A DNA stretch of 64,000 nt from UBA6623 sp965238125 (GTDB taxonomy: Bacteria; Acidobacteriota; Terriglobia; Bryobacterales; UBA6623): assembly GCA_965238125.1 (NCBI GenBank), contig OZ250179.1, positions 248,001 through 312,000 of the forward strand, read 5' to 3'. The translations under genes and the position numbers were made by a program. Shown one piece after another: positions 1 to 8,046 of this stretch (within the stretch, counting starts at the first letter, position 1; every line of letters starts with the position of its first letter). Under the pieces are notes generated by a model, which saw nothing but the letters and a program-made list of their open reading frames with translations, was not told the DNA's origin and made no database searches.

Positions 1-757
1 CGTCGTCGGCCCGCCGAGCATCAAGAGCGAGAACGCCAAACCGAACGCCTGGGTGTACGTCGATATTCGCAACATCGATATCGGCACTTACGTCGAGCGC
101 GCCCAACAGGCCGTGGCCGAAGCGATCGAGGTTCCTCCCGGATACACCGTCTCCTGGAGCGGCCAGTACGAATACATGCAGCGCGCCCAGCAACGTCTGA
201 TGTATGTCATTCCCGTGACCCTGCTGCTGATCTTCGTCATCCTCTACATCAGCACCAAGTCGATGAGCCAATCGCTGGCGGTGATCGGCGGGGTGCCGTT
301 CGCCTTGATCGGCGCCGTATGGCTGCTCTACGCACTCGACTACAACCTCAGCGTCGCGGTCTGGGTCGGCGTCATCGCGCTCGCCGGCCTCTATGCCGAA
401 ACGGCCATCGTTCTCCTGCTCTATCTCGACCAGGCTTATAACGAACATCAGGCGAAGGGGCTGATCACCAACCGCAACAGCCTCATCCAAGCGATCTATA
501 ACGGCTCGGTCCGCCGAGTCAGACCCATTTTGATGACCGTCGCGACGGACCTGATCGGGCTGATGCCGATCATGTGGAGCACGGGGACCGGGGCGGATGT
601 GATGAAGCGCATCGCCACGCCGCTCGTCGGCGGAATCGTGACGTCGGGATTCACCGTCCTGGTCATCTTCCCGGTTATCTATTACCTGCTGCACTGTCGA
701 AAATTGCCCAAGGGCGCCCGCTTCACCGGATTCCGCAACCTCGAGGAGGCATCATGA
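1..757 (+). CDS. cusA: CusA-type heavy-metal RND efflux permease, C-terminal part
   Basis: The reading frame is open from base 2, so the gene starts outside the window and only about 250 C-terminal residues are present. They align from memory with the end of E. coli CusA: the porter segment ending PPGYTVSWSGQYEYMQRA, then the last transmembrane helices, with the GTGAD-V-KRIA-PLVGG block. RND permeases of the HME family use the proton gradient to export Cu, Ag, Zn or Co through a tripartite pump. The relay Glu (E. coli E939) is kept in YAETA, but the Lys of RVRPK (K984) is Ile here, with an Asp five residues further on. The stop overlaps the start of the next gene (ATGA). The family is certain; the metal is not. 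Confidence 0.93.
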   Translation, partial: VVGPPSIKSENAKPNAWVYVDIRNIDIGTYVERAQQAVAEAIEVPPGYTVSWSGQYEYMQRAQQRLMYVIPVTLLLIFVILYISTKSMSQSLAVIGGVPFALIGAVWLLYALDYNLSVAVWVGVIALAGLYAETAIVLLLYLDQAYNEHQAKGLITNRNSLIQAIYNGSVRRVRPILMTVATDLIGLMPIMWSTGTGADVMKRIATPLVGGIVTSGFTVLVIFPVIYYLLHCRKLPKGARFTGFRNLEEAS

Positions 758-1473
758 TCTCGCGGATGATCCCATACCGTCTCGGAACGCTTTTTCTCGT
801 CTTGGCCGCCGCTTCCATCGCACCCGCTGAGACCACGTTGGAAGTGATCCATGAGAAGCGGCTTCAGCCCGACGGGAAAGGCGTGTTGACCATCACGGAC
901 GAAGGAATCCGCCTCGACGCGGAAAAGGAAAAGCACAGCCGCCGTTGGGCTTACCGCGACATCCGATTTCTCGATCGCGTCGGCCCAACCGAGATCGTCG
1001 TGCACACTTATGAGAACGCCCGGCTCCGCTTAAGGCGGGACAAACGCTACCACTTCGTGATGACGACGGGCGAGCTGACCGTGGAGCGGTTCAATCGCAT
1101 CAGCCGAAAGATCGGAAAACCCGTCGCCAACCGCTCCTTCGCCCCGCCCGAACACCCCGACTATGAAATCCCCGTCAAGCACCGCCATTCATTCGGCGGC
1201 TGCCAGGGAAGGCTCCTTTTCACCGAAAGCCGAATCTTTTACCAACCCGACGACGCCCGGCATGGGCGGGAACGGCGTGAGTGGATGCTTGCGCGCGATG
1301 TCGACTCGGTCTGGTCGGCCGACCCGTATCATCTCGAGCTGCACGTTTACGAGGGAGAACGACGTCGGACCGGCCGAACTCGAATTTTCCGCTTCGACCT
1401 CAAGCAGAAGTTGGACGAAGAATTTCTTCGAGAGCTGAAGCTGCGACTTTACCGCCTGAAGACCAGCCCCTAG
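754..1473 (+). CDS. secreted protein of unknown function, coupled to cusA
   Basis: A 239-residue protein. The ATG at 754 overlaps the stop of the RND gene, and GAGGAGG lies about 6 bases upstream, so translation is probably coupled. Residues 1-26 form a signal peptide (MISRMIPYRLG then a hydrophobic stretch ending PAE). The mature part is rich in Arg and Glu with alternating short strands and has no motif I recognise. Its position at the end of a metal-efflux operon suggests a periplasmic role connected with the pump, but that rests on context only. An upstream in-frame start at 574 is inside the RND gene and is rejected. Confidence 0.75.
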   Translation: MISRMIPYRLGTLFLVLAAASIAPAETTLEVIHEKRLQPDGKGVLTITDEGIRLDAEKEKHSRRWAYRDIRFLDRVGPTEIVVHTYENARLRLRRDKRYHFVMTTGELTVERFNRISRKIGKPVANRSFAPPEHPDYEIPVKHRHSFGGCQGRLLFTESRIFYQPDDARHGRERREWMLARDVDSVWSADPYHLELHVYEGERRRTGRTRIFRFDLKQKLDEEFLRELKLRLYRLKTSP

Positions 1474-1486
1474 TCGTCCGAAAGAA

Positions 1487-1587
1487 AAAATGCGGACTGT
1501 CCCAAGCGCCGACCGAACAAGTTCTTGAGCCGGCAAACCTACGCGGCTCGAAGTGGACTGTCCCGACTGTCCCCCATTTTTTCGCTG
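1487..1587. repeat. diverged intergenic repeat, copy 1
   Basis: This segment shares an ordered set of blocks with 4373-4461: a run of A followed by ATG-GG, then AGCGCCGACCGAA, GTTC, GCGGC-CGAA, GGACT and CCGAC--TCCC. The copies are diverged. It also carries GGACTGTCCC-type blocks common in REP-like sequences. It lies just after the stop of the secreted protein gene. No protein is encoded. Confidence 0.4.
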
Positions 1588-1668
1588 CTCCCATCACCCC
1601 CGGCTGCCCGCAACCAACCTTACTTCCGCATCGCAAAACCCCATGCTCACCGCGGCATTCGCGCCCCG

Positions 1669-2160
1669 TCAATCCATCTCCCCCCTCAACTCCTCAAACC
1701 GACTCAATCTCCCGCCGTTCTTCGCCACAAAACCCCGCGCCTCGGCTTCACTCGAAAAAGCCAACACACTCGGAGAGCAACGATCAAATTCAAGTCGGCT
1801 CGCCGCCCTGTGCTGATCGAGCAGCGGTTCGTTGCGCAGGCAGTGGTTCACCCTGCTGCCCACCACCAAGAACGCTTCCTCGGGCTTGAGGACGGTGTGG
1901 GTGGAATAATCCGTCAACTCGACGACGTCGATTTTCCGTCCGGTCTGACGGTGATCCATCAACACGCAAGCCGCGCAGCAGAAGGTCCGCGATTCCTCAT
2001 CCACCAGACCCACGACCCGCGCGTGAGCGTGCACCGGCCGGCCGCATGCCGCACAAGTTTGGTCTCGCTCGCTGTCGAGCATTTGCCGGCCGACGTAGCC
2101 CAGCACCAACCCGAGCGCCACCACAACGACCACGCCGACCGTTACGGAATTCTTCTGCAT
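1669..2160 (-). CDS. membrane-anchored NosL-like metal-binding protein
   Basis: A 163-residue protein. Residues 6-26 form a single N-terminal hydrophobic helix, probably a membrane anchor. A Cys-rich module follows: CAACGRPVHAH, then FCCAACVLMDHRQTG, and a VVELTDYSTH segment with a later Cys-rich NHCLRNE. The CxxC plus CCxxC arrangement with Tyr/His-rich loops resembles NosL and related copper-binding accessory proteins. I infer periplasmic or outer-face metal binding, in keeping with the metal pump 200 bases away on the other strand. No nos genes are visible, so a nitrous-oxide role is not supported. The family call is moderate. Confidence 0.6.
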   Translation of the reverse strand: MQKNSVTVGVVVVVALGLVLGYVGRQMLDSERDQTCAACGRPVHAHARVVGLVDEESRTFCCAACVLMDHRQTGRKIDVVELTDYSTHTVLKPEEAFLVVGSRVNHCLRNEPLLDQHRAASRLEFDRCSPSVLAFSSEAEARGFVAKNGGRLSRFEELRGEMD

Positions 2161-2337
2161 GCCTCGACTCCGCCGCCAACGCCCGCCGGCCCGCGACCCG
2201 CCGAACAGGTCTTCCCCACCAGCCGAAAAAAGCCGAACCGGCGGCGGCCTTCATTGTAGACTTCTCTCGTCGACTTCGTATTCGGCAGGCTGCCTGTTGT
2301 TGCCCCACGGCGCCATCCAATTAGGAGAGGATAAGGA

Positions 2338-2535
2338 ACCGGATACGTATCACCAACGTTAATCCGCATTTCGAGCCTACCGGCCGGTCCCCATGCCGCC
2401 GGCGAGCACGAGTACAAGCGCTACGGATTCAATTTGCTGATCCACAACGAAGCCTTCAACGGCATGGTCACTCTCGGCGATCAGCCGGGGATCGGGTACA
2501 ACCTGAGGCTGCCAAAGGGCCCGACGGTCGCGTAG
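2338..2535 (+). pseudogene. relic of enolase-superfamily sugar-acid dehydratase (rhamnonate dehydratase-like)
   Basis: The frame ending in TAG at 2533-2535 reads AAGEHEYKRYGFNLLI and then directly HNEAFNGMVTLGDQPGIGYNL. The first block matches the GEHE-TRWGFR motif of L-rhamnonate/galactarate-type dehydratases. The second resembles their C-terminal G-V-L-D-PGLG segment. In intact enzymes roughly a hundred residues separate them, so this is an internally deleted remnant without a start. It sits just before a sodium:solute symporter, a usual neighbour of such enzymes. The rest of the 2161-2583 interval shows nothing else. Confidence 0.55.
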
Positions 2536-2583
2536 AACCTGGGGCCTGGGACCCGCCTAAACCCGCACTCGAGAGCCAACCGC

Positions 2584-4338
2584 ATGAGCCTCTTCGACTG
2601 GATCATCGTCTTCGCCTTCAATGCCCCGATCATCATCTACGGGCTCATCCGAAGCAAGGACACCAAGTCAAGCTCCGATTGGTTCCTAGCGGGGCGCAGT
2701 TTGCGGTGGTGGATGGTCGGCCTCTCCTTATACGCCACCGCGATCGATTCGAGCGATCTCGTCGCCGACGCCGGCGGAACCTATGTCCTCGGCCTGAGTT
2801 ATTTCGTCACGAACTGGGTTGGAGTGACGGCCGGTTGGGTGCTTGCGGCGCATTACATTTTTCTACCCATGTACCGGGCCGGGATGTATACGAACGCCGA
2901 GTACTTGGAAGCCCGCTTCGGACCGGCGGCGCGCGTGTTGAGCGTATTCGTGCAGGTGCAATACCGCACCATGGTTCTCGGCATCATCGCCACCACGGTG
3001 TATCTAGTGCTGGCGATCGTGTGTGGTTGGGGGACCGTCGCTTGGTGGGCCGTCGGGGCAATGGCCGCCGTGGCCGCTGTTTATACCGCGATGGGCGGCC
3101 TCAAATCCGTGGCGATTACCGACGCCCTGCAAACCATCGTCATGGTGATTGCATCGGTGACGTTGTTCTTCATCGTTTGGAACGCGGTTGGCGGATGGGG
3201 CGGACTGGAAGAGAAACTGGCCTCCCACGAACCGGGCCTCGAGCGTCAGATGCTGCACGTGGGTTCCGATACGGTCGAGAGAGAATCCACCGCGGGAAAA
3301 TCGGCGGCTGAAATCGAGAACCTACTGCTGCTCGGGGGCGAGTATGACGAGAGCCGCCAACAGATTGTCAAACGAACCCCCGCGTGGCTGGTCTGTATCG
3401 CGTTCCTCATCCTCGGGCTGTCGTACTCGATCGTGAATCATACGCAGTCGATGCGCATGTTCGGGTCGCGAAGCGAATGGGATCTCAAAATGTCGGTCGT
3501 CGTTTCGGGCGTGCTGATGATCGGGACGACTTTCACCAACCTGATGATGGGCGTGATCGGGCGGGGCCTCTATCCCGAGACGAGCGCGATGCCGCTCGAA
3601 ACCGCGCTGCAAGCCCGTGACTCGATTTACCCGCTGCTGGTGCGCGACCTGACGCCCTGGGGACTCAAGGGCCTGGTCGTCGCCGGCGTGGTCGCGTCCA
3701 TTTTTTCGACGTTCGACTCGATCGGGTCGACGTTGTCGTCGCTATTGGTCCGCGACGTGTACGCTCGCTTTTTGGTCCGCGATCGGGACGACCGGCATTA
3801 CCTCGGCGTCGGCCGCGCTCTGACGCCGGTGATTATCTTCGGTTCGTTTGGTTACATCCCCTTTTTGCTGGGCGAAAGGGGGATGTTGCTGTTCTTCGTC
3901 GATCTGGTGGGCGCCTTCGTGGTACCGTTGTTGACGATCTACTTGATGGGCGTTTTCACGCGCGTCCACCGTCGCGGCGGCGCTGTCGGTTTGGGCGTGG
4001 GCGTCGCTTACGGCGTGCTGCGGTTGGCGGCCCGGCCGATCGCCGAAAACTTCGGCGTGGCGATCTTGCCCCAGTGGGCGGCGGGTGACTATGCCGGCTA
4101 TATTTTCGCGGTGCTGCTGACGGCGGGACCGATGGTCCTCATATCGCTCGTTCTGGGTTGGGAGTCGCCCGGGCAACTTCTCCACGAGGAGAAGACGGAA
4201 TGGCTGCGCTCGAGCCAATTGCAAGTCAGCCACATCGAACCCGCCGATGCGCCGAGCTATAGTGACGCCTGGCCGATCGGTCTCGGCGTCGCCGTCGTCC
4301 TTGTGGGGATGCTGCTTAGCTTCGTGGTCTTTTGGTAA
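2584..4338 (+). CDS. sodium:solute symporter (SSS family)
   Basis: A 584-residue, highly hydrophobic protein with about 13-14 membrane segments. The N-terminus (DWIIVFAFNAPIIIYGLIRS followed by SSDWFLAGRSLRWWMVGLSLYAT) is typical of the SSS/SLC5 family, as are the TAMGGLKSVAITDALQTIVM block and the FSTFDSIGSTLSSL helix near residue 380. These proteins take up sugars, sugar acids, carboxylates or amino acids with sodium. A hydrophilic insert at about residues 215-260 is unusual in length. The dehydratase relic before it and the 2-hydroxyacid dehydrogenase after it suggest a sugar-acid substrate, which is inference. The start ATG follows CAACCGC with no strong ribosome site. Confidence 0.92.
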   Translation: MSLFDWIIVFAFNAPIIIYGLIRSKDTKSSSDWFLAGRSLRWWMVGLSLYATAIDSSDLVADAGGTYVLGLSYFVTNWVGVTAGWVLAAHYIFLPMYRAGMYTNAEYLEARFGPAARVLSVFVQVQYRTMVLGIIATTVYLVLAIVCGWGTVAWWAVGAMAAVAAVYTAMGGLKSVAITDALQTIVMVIASVTLFFIVWNAVGGWGGLEEKLASHEPGLERQMLHVGSDTVERESTAGKSAAEIENLLLLGGEYDESRQQIVKRTPAWLVCIAFLILGLSYSIVNHTQSMRMFGSRSEWDLKMSVVVSGVLMIGTTFTNLMMGVIGRGLYPETSAMPLETALQARDSIYPLLVRDLTPWGLKGLVVAGVVASIFSTFDSIGSTLSSLLVRDVYARFLVRDRDDRHYLGVGRALTPVIIFGSFGYIPFLLGERGMLLFFVDLVGAFVVPLLTIYLMGVFTRVHRRGGAVGLGVGVAYGVLRLAARPIAENFGVAILPQWAAGDYAGYIFAVLLTAGPMVLISLVLGWESPGQLLHEEKTEWLRSSQLQVSHIEPADAPSYSDAWPIGLGVAVVLVGMLLSFVVFW

Positions 4339-4700
4339 CAACTGACGCGTGATCCGTCGGCTCCGGAGCTGTGAAAAAATGGGGCCGAGCGCCGACCGAA
4401 TACGTTCCATCAATCAGTAAATTTGGGCGGCGCGAAACGGACTCTTCCGACAATCCCTCTTCAAACGTAGTCGGGATTACGCTGCGGCTCACGAGATAGC
4501 AAACGACCAGAGCCGCGAAGCGGCGACAGGAATATAGCCTGGGGTGGAGCCGAAGGCGGGACCCCAGGTACAGAATCAAAACGGAGGTCGAGCCCTGAAG
4601 GGGCGACGGGAAGGCCACATTTTCATGGCGGTATCATAAATCCGCGGATTCACAAAGACGAGACTTAGTCAACAAGAAAGCGATCGAGGAAGAAACCAAC
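4339..4700. repeat. intergenic region made of repeat fragments
   Basis: No gene is visible in these 362 bases. At 4373-4461 lies the second copy of the diverged repeat also found at 1487-1587. At about 4515-4615 is a REP-like block of the form GCCTGGGGT-GGAGCCGAAGGCG-GACCCCAGG, with an inverted CCTGGGGT/ACCCCAGG pair, followed by GAGCCCTGAAGGGGCGACGG, a style common between genes in Planctomycetes and Acidobacteria. At 4640-4654 the palindrome AATCCGCGGATT also occurs at about 14326-14339. Confidence 0.5.
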
Positions 4701-5696
4701 ATGCCGACAGTGCTCATCAGCTCCGACGGAAGACTCGACCCCCAAGGTCCCCACTTCCACCTGCTGACCGAAGCCGGCTTCGATATTCGCTACTCGAAGG
4801 GCCTCGACTTCCCGCGCGGCCATGCCGGCGATCAGGCGACGATCGAACAACTGCGCGGCGCCTCCGCCGTGCTCGCATGGGGAGAGCGCTACACAGCCGC
4901 GGTGCTTGCCGCCTCGCCGGAGTTACGAGTGATCGCGCGAATCGGCGTCGGGCTCGACAGCGTCGACGTTTCGGCCGCAACCGAGCGGGGCATCGCCGTG
5001 ACCGTTACGCCGACGGCGAACCATGAAGCGGTCGCGGAACACGCCATGGCCTTGCTGTTCGCGGTCGCCAAATCGATCCCACAAGACGACAAAGCGACGC
5101 GGGCCGGCGAATGGCCGATCGAACTCCACCAACCCATCCGCGGCAAGACGCTGGGCATTGTCGGGTTGGGACGCATCGGCCGTGCCGCGGCGGTCCGCGC
5201 CCTCGGCATGGGCATGAAGGTCATCGCCGCGGAAATGTATCCGGACCGGGCCTTCGTTGAGCAGCACGGGATTGAGCTCATGGATCTCGGCGCGCTACTC
5301 GGCCGCTCCGACTATGTCAGCCTCCACTGCCCGCTCTCGGACGAGACACAAGGCCTCATCAACGCCGAACGCCTCGCGAAGATGAAGCCCGACGCCGTGC
5401 TCATCAACACAGCTCGCGGCGGCCTGGTGGTGGAAAAGGATCTGCTCGAAGCCCTGACGTCGGGTCAACTCCGCGCCGCCGCGCTGGACGTCTTTGAGAG
5501 GGAACCGGCGAACGCCGACAACCCCTTGTTCCAGCTCGACAATGTCGTCGTCAGCTCGCACACGGCGGGCACCGATACTCTCGCGATGGAGAACATGGGT
5601 CTCGAAGCCGCTCGCTGCATCATTGATCTTTCGCGGGGCCGATGGCCGGAGGGGGCCGCGGTGAACGGTGATCTTAAGAAGACATGGAAGTGGTAG
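4701..5696 (+). CDS. D-isomer-specific 2-hydroxyacid dehydrogenase (SerA-like)
   Basis: A 331-residue NAD-dependent dehydrogenase. The Rossmann fingerprint GLGRIG is at residues 155-160. The catalytic set is complete: Arg239 in NTARGG, Glu268 in DVFEREP and His287 in SSHTAG. There is no C-terminal ACT domain, so it is shorter than regulated phosphoglycerate dehydrogenases and nearer to the glyoxylate/hydroxypyruvate/phosphoglycerate group. It interconverts a 2-oxoacid and a D-2-hydroxyacid in the cytoplasm. The neighbouring symporter and dehydratase relic suggest sugar-acid catabolism rather than serine synthesis, but the substrate is not fixed by sequence. Confidence 0.92.
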   Translation: MPTVLISSDGRLDPQGPHFHLLTEAGFDIRYSKGLDFPRGHAGDQATIEQLRGASAVLAWGERYTAAVLAASPELRVIARIGVGLDSVDVSAATERGIAVTVTPTANHEAVAEHAMALLFAVAKSIPQDDKATRAGEWPIELHQPIRGKTLGIVGLGRIGRAAAVRALGMGMKVIAAEMYPDRAFVEQHGIELMDLGALLGRSDYVSLHCPLSDETQGLINAERLAKMKPDAVLINTARGGLVVEKDLLEALTSGQLRAAALDVFEREPANADNPLFQLDNVVVSSHTAGTDTLAMENMGLEAARCIIDLSRGRWPEGAAVNGDLKKTWKW

Positions 5697-6066
5697 GGGA
5701 AGGGCCGCGAACGCGGCTGTGTGGGCCGGGGAGGGCTCAGGAGATAAACAATGGCACGAGAAATACTGGAGATTCAGGCGGAAAGCCCTACAGCCTGGGC
5801 ACGAGGGTCGGCAACATGGTGTTCGTCCGAAAGCGCCGGGATAAACCCGCGAAGGGTCCGCACAAGGGCGGGGAACCGTCGGCGGAGGATCTGGAGGGAA
5901 GGGCCGGGACCAAGGAGAACGTCGTTGGGCGCGCCAGGGACCGCGCACAGCGGCGGAACAACCGTGTCCCAGGTGCCGGACGGCGCGCGGAGGGGGTCAT
6001 CAACACAGAAGTGCGCGTGGTTAGTGTCGCGCTGAGCGCCGCTGAGCTCCGCGAAGTCAAGGATTC
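5697..6066. other. intergenic, no gene recognised
   Basis: 370 bases between the convergent dehydrogenase and DAHP synthase genes. Several frames are open, but their translations are Arg/Gly/Pro-rich and unlike any family. No clear terminator hairpin, RNA gene or repeat was found. Confidence 0.5.
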
Positions 6067-7437
6067 TCAATTGTGTCGGGTGGAAAAGGATTTCGTCGCT
6101 TTCAGCCTGCTCATCTTACGGGCAACCATCATTGCCATCTCGAGGGCTTGCTCGTAATTGAGGCGGGGATCGACTTGGGAAAGGTAGGCTTGGTTCAAAT
6201 CAGCTTCGCTCAAACCACGAGCGCCGCCCGTGCATTCGGTGACGTTTTCTCCGGTCAGTTCGAAGTGAACTACTCCCAGGTGGCTGCCCAGGCCGGCGTG
6301 GATCTCGAACGCTTGCTCCAACTCGGCCAGCATGTCCTCGAAGCGGCGCGTCTTCACGCCGTTGGAGAGCGTCTGAGTGTTACCGTGCATTGGGTCGCAG
6401 CACCAAAGTACGGTCTTTCCTGTTGAACCGACGGCCTCGACCAAGGGCGGCAGGCGGCCGGCTATTTTGCCGGCGCCGAAGCGGTGGATTAGCGTAAGGC
6501 GACCGGGTTCGTCGTCGGGGTGTAATATTTCAAGCAACTCGACGAGCGCCTGAGGCGTCTTGTCAGGACCGATCTTGACGCCGATGGGATTCCGGATTCC
6601 GCGGAAATACTCAAGGTGGGCACCCCCCGGATCCGCGGTTCGCATTCCGATCCAGGGGAAGTGCGTGGAGAGGTTATACCACCCTTCGTGGCGCGGCACG
6701 CGGCGCGTCTGCGCCCCCTCGTAGGGCAGGTGCAAAGCTTCGTGGCTGGTGAAGAAATCCACGCGTTCCATTTCAGCGGCACCCCCACCCAGGATGTGCT
6801 CCATAAACCGCAGGCCCTGCCGGATACTTTCGACCATGTGACGATACTCGTCGGCGAGTGGTGAGTGATCAACGAAGTCAAGGTCCCAGTATTCAGGATG
6901 GTGCAGGTCGGCGAAGCCGCCTTGGACCAGCGCTCGGATGAAATTGAGGGTTAGCGCCGCGCGCTCGTAGCCTCGAAGCATCAACTGTGGATCCGGAGTG
7001 CGATCGGCTTCGGTAAAGTGGGGCCGGTTGATGAGGTCGCCACGGTAGCTTGGCAGGGTTACTCCGTTGATCGTTTCGTACTCGCTGCTGCGTGGCTTTG
7101 CGTATTGGCCCGCGATCCTTCCCACCCGTGTTACTCGCCTCTTGCCGCCATGGACCAGCACAAGGCTCATCTGCAACAGGATCTTGAGCTTGTTGGCGAT
7201 GGTGCTGGAATCGCAGGCGTCAAAGGACTCGGCACAGTCTCCCCCTTGCAGCAGAAACGTTTCTCCCCGGGCCGCCTCTGCCAACTGGCTTCTCAAGGCT
7301 TCTACTTCCCAGGAGGTCACCAGCGGCGGAAGGTTCGACAGAACCTGAATCACCTGGGCAGCCTCGGCTTCAGACGGATAGTTGGGCTGCTGGGCGGCGG
7401 GTTTCGCCTGCCACGATGTTGGAGACCATGCACTCAC
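6067..7437 (-). CDS. 3-deoxy-7-phosphoheptulonate synthase, class II (DAHP synthase)
   Basis: A 456-residue enzyme that condenses phosphoenolpyruvate and erythrose 4-phosphate, the first step of the shikimate pathway. Class II (plant/AroA-II) signatures run through the protein: FLLQGGDCAESF near residue 60, VGRIAGQYAKPRSS, LPSYRGDLIN, the SHEALHLPYE block, GVKIGPDKTP, and WCCDPMHGNT with LGVVHFELTGENVTECTGG at the end, which holds metal and substrate ligands. Length matches the family. The gene stands alone on its strand with no other aro gene nearby. The start ATG at 7437 is followed by SAWSPTSWQAKPAAQQPNYP, a normal class II N-terminus. Confidence 0.96.
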   Translation of the reverse strand: MSAWSPTSWQAKPAAQQPNYPSEAEAAQVIQVLSNLPPLVTSWEVEALRSQLAEAARGETFLLQGGDCAESFDACDSSTIANKLKILLQMSLVLVHGGKRRVTRVGRIAGQYAKPRSSEYETINGVTLPSYRGDLINRPHFTEADRTPDPQLMLRGYERAALTLNFIRALVQGGFADLHHPEYWDLDFVDHSPLADEYRHMVESIRQGLRFMEHILGGGAAEMERVDFFTSHEALHLPYEGAQTRRVPRHEGWYNLSTHFPWIGMRTADPGGAHLEYFRGIRNPIGVKIGPDKTPQALVELLEILHPDDEPGRLTLIHRFGAGKIAGRLPPLVEAVGSTGKTVLWCCDPMHGNTQTLSNGVKTRRFEDMLAELEQAFEIHAGLGSHLGVVHFELTGENVTECTGGARGLSEADLNQAYLSQVDPRLNYEQALEMAMMVARKMSRLKATKSFSTRHN

Positions 7438-7628
7438 GCGCGCAACCCCTGGGCTCGTATCTTAGTACAGGTCAGGCTTTGGGGTGTGGGTCCGCGTTGG
7501 GAGCCATCGGGGCGCTTGTGGAGAGCTGTGGAGACAATCTGCCGCGGCGCAGGGAGCTTCGTTGACGATGGAATAGACGATGGCGTCACGGTAATACCCT
7601 CGCAAAGGCGTCTGCCCAGTTGGAGTCG

Positions 7629-8034
7629 TCAAGTCCTGACGACCGCGAGCGTGTCAATCAACGGAGTGAGCCGCGCCCCAACCCCCGTGTCGGCCAGGTC
7701 GGCCTTGGCGGCTTCGGCCGCGAGGCCCATCGGCGGATGCGCCTCTAGCCCGCATTTCTCACCGCCTGACGAGCAAAGCACACGATAGGCCCGCCATTAC
7801 TTCGTTGCGCTTGCTCGCCGTGCTCACCGTACTGTTCAAGTACGCCTCCGCGCGCCAAGCGGCGCGCGCCTCGTACTGACGGACCTTTCATGCACTTTGC
7901 CTCGCCACGCGGTGAGAAAAGCGGGCTAGCGGAGCCTTATCCCTTTCGGTAAATTGACCGGTGCCGACGATGATCGGCGTCGAATCCACCGGATCCCGGC
8001 TCCCGCGAGAGGTCGGCTTGACTGAATCCGCCAC
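7629..8034 (-). pseudogene. thiolase-like acetyl-CoA acetyltransferase N-terminal relic split by a miniature element
   Basis: On the minus strand a GTG at 8034, 13 bases after the DUF1501 stop, opens a frame reading DSTPIIVGTGQFTERDKAP, the N-terminal signature of thiolase-superfamily acetyltransferases (RTPIIVGVGQ-TER). It is interrupted at 7929 by a 185-bp miniature element. From 7744 the family sequence resumes as HPPMGLAAEAAKADLADTG and then LTPLIDTLAVVRT, ending in TGA at 7629. Only about 70 codons of a gene that usually has 380-500 remain, so it is not functional. I see no later thiolase sequence between 7438 and 7628. Confidence 0.7.
7745..7929 (+). mobile_element. miniature inverted-repeat element (MITE), copy 1
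   Basis: 185 bases with near-perfect terminal inverted repeats of about 21 bp: CTAGCCCGC(A/T)TTTCTCACCGC at the left and its complement at the right. There is no coding capacity. A second copy in opposite orientation lies at 52311-52507 and matches almost base for base, apart from about 12 extra bases in its centre. The copy sits inside a thiolase relic. A parent transposase is not present in the window. Confidence 0.8.
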
Positions 8035-8046
8035 GGCGTTAACGGC

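Noticed and set aside
1525..2259. Plus-strand open frame opposite the NosL-like gene
   Set aside because: The minus strand encodes a membrane anchor and Cys motifs; the plus frame is Pro/Arg/His-rich.
5697..6157. Open frames between the hydroxyacid dehydrogenase and DAHP synthase genes
   Set aside because: Composition is Arg/Gly-rich, no ribosome site fits, and no family is recognisable.
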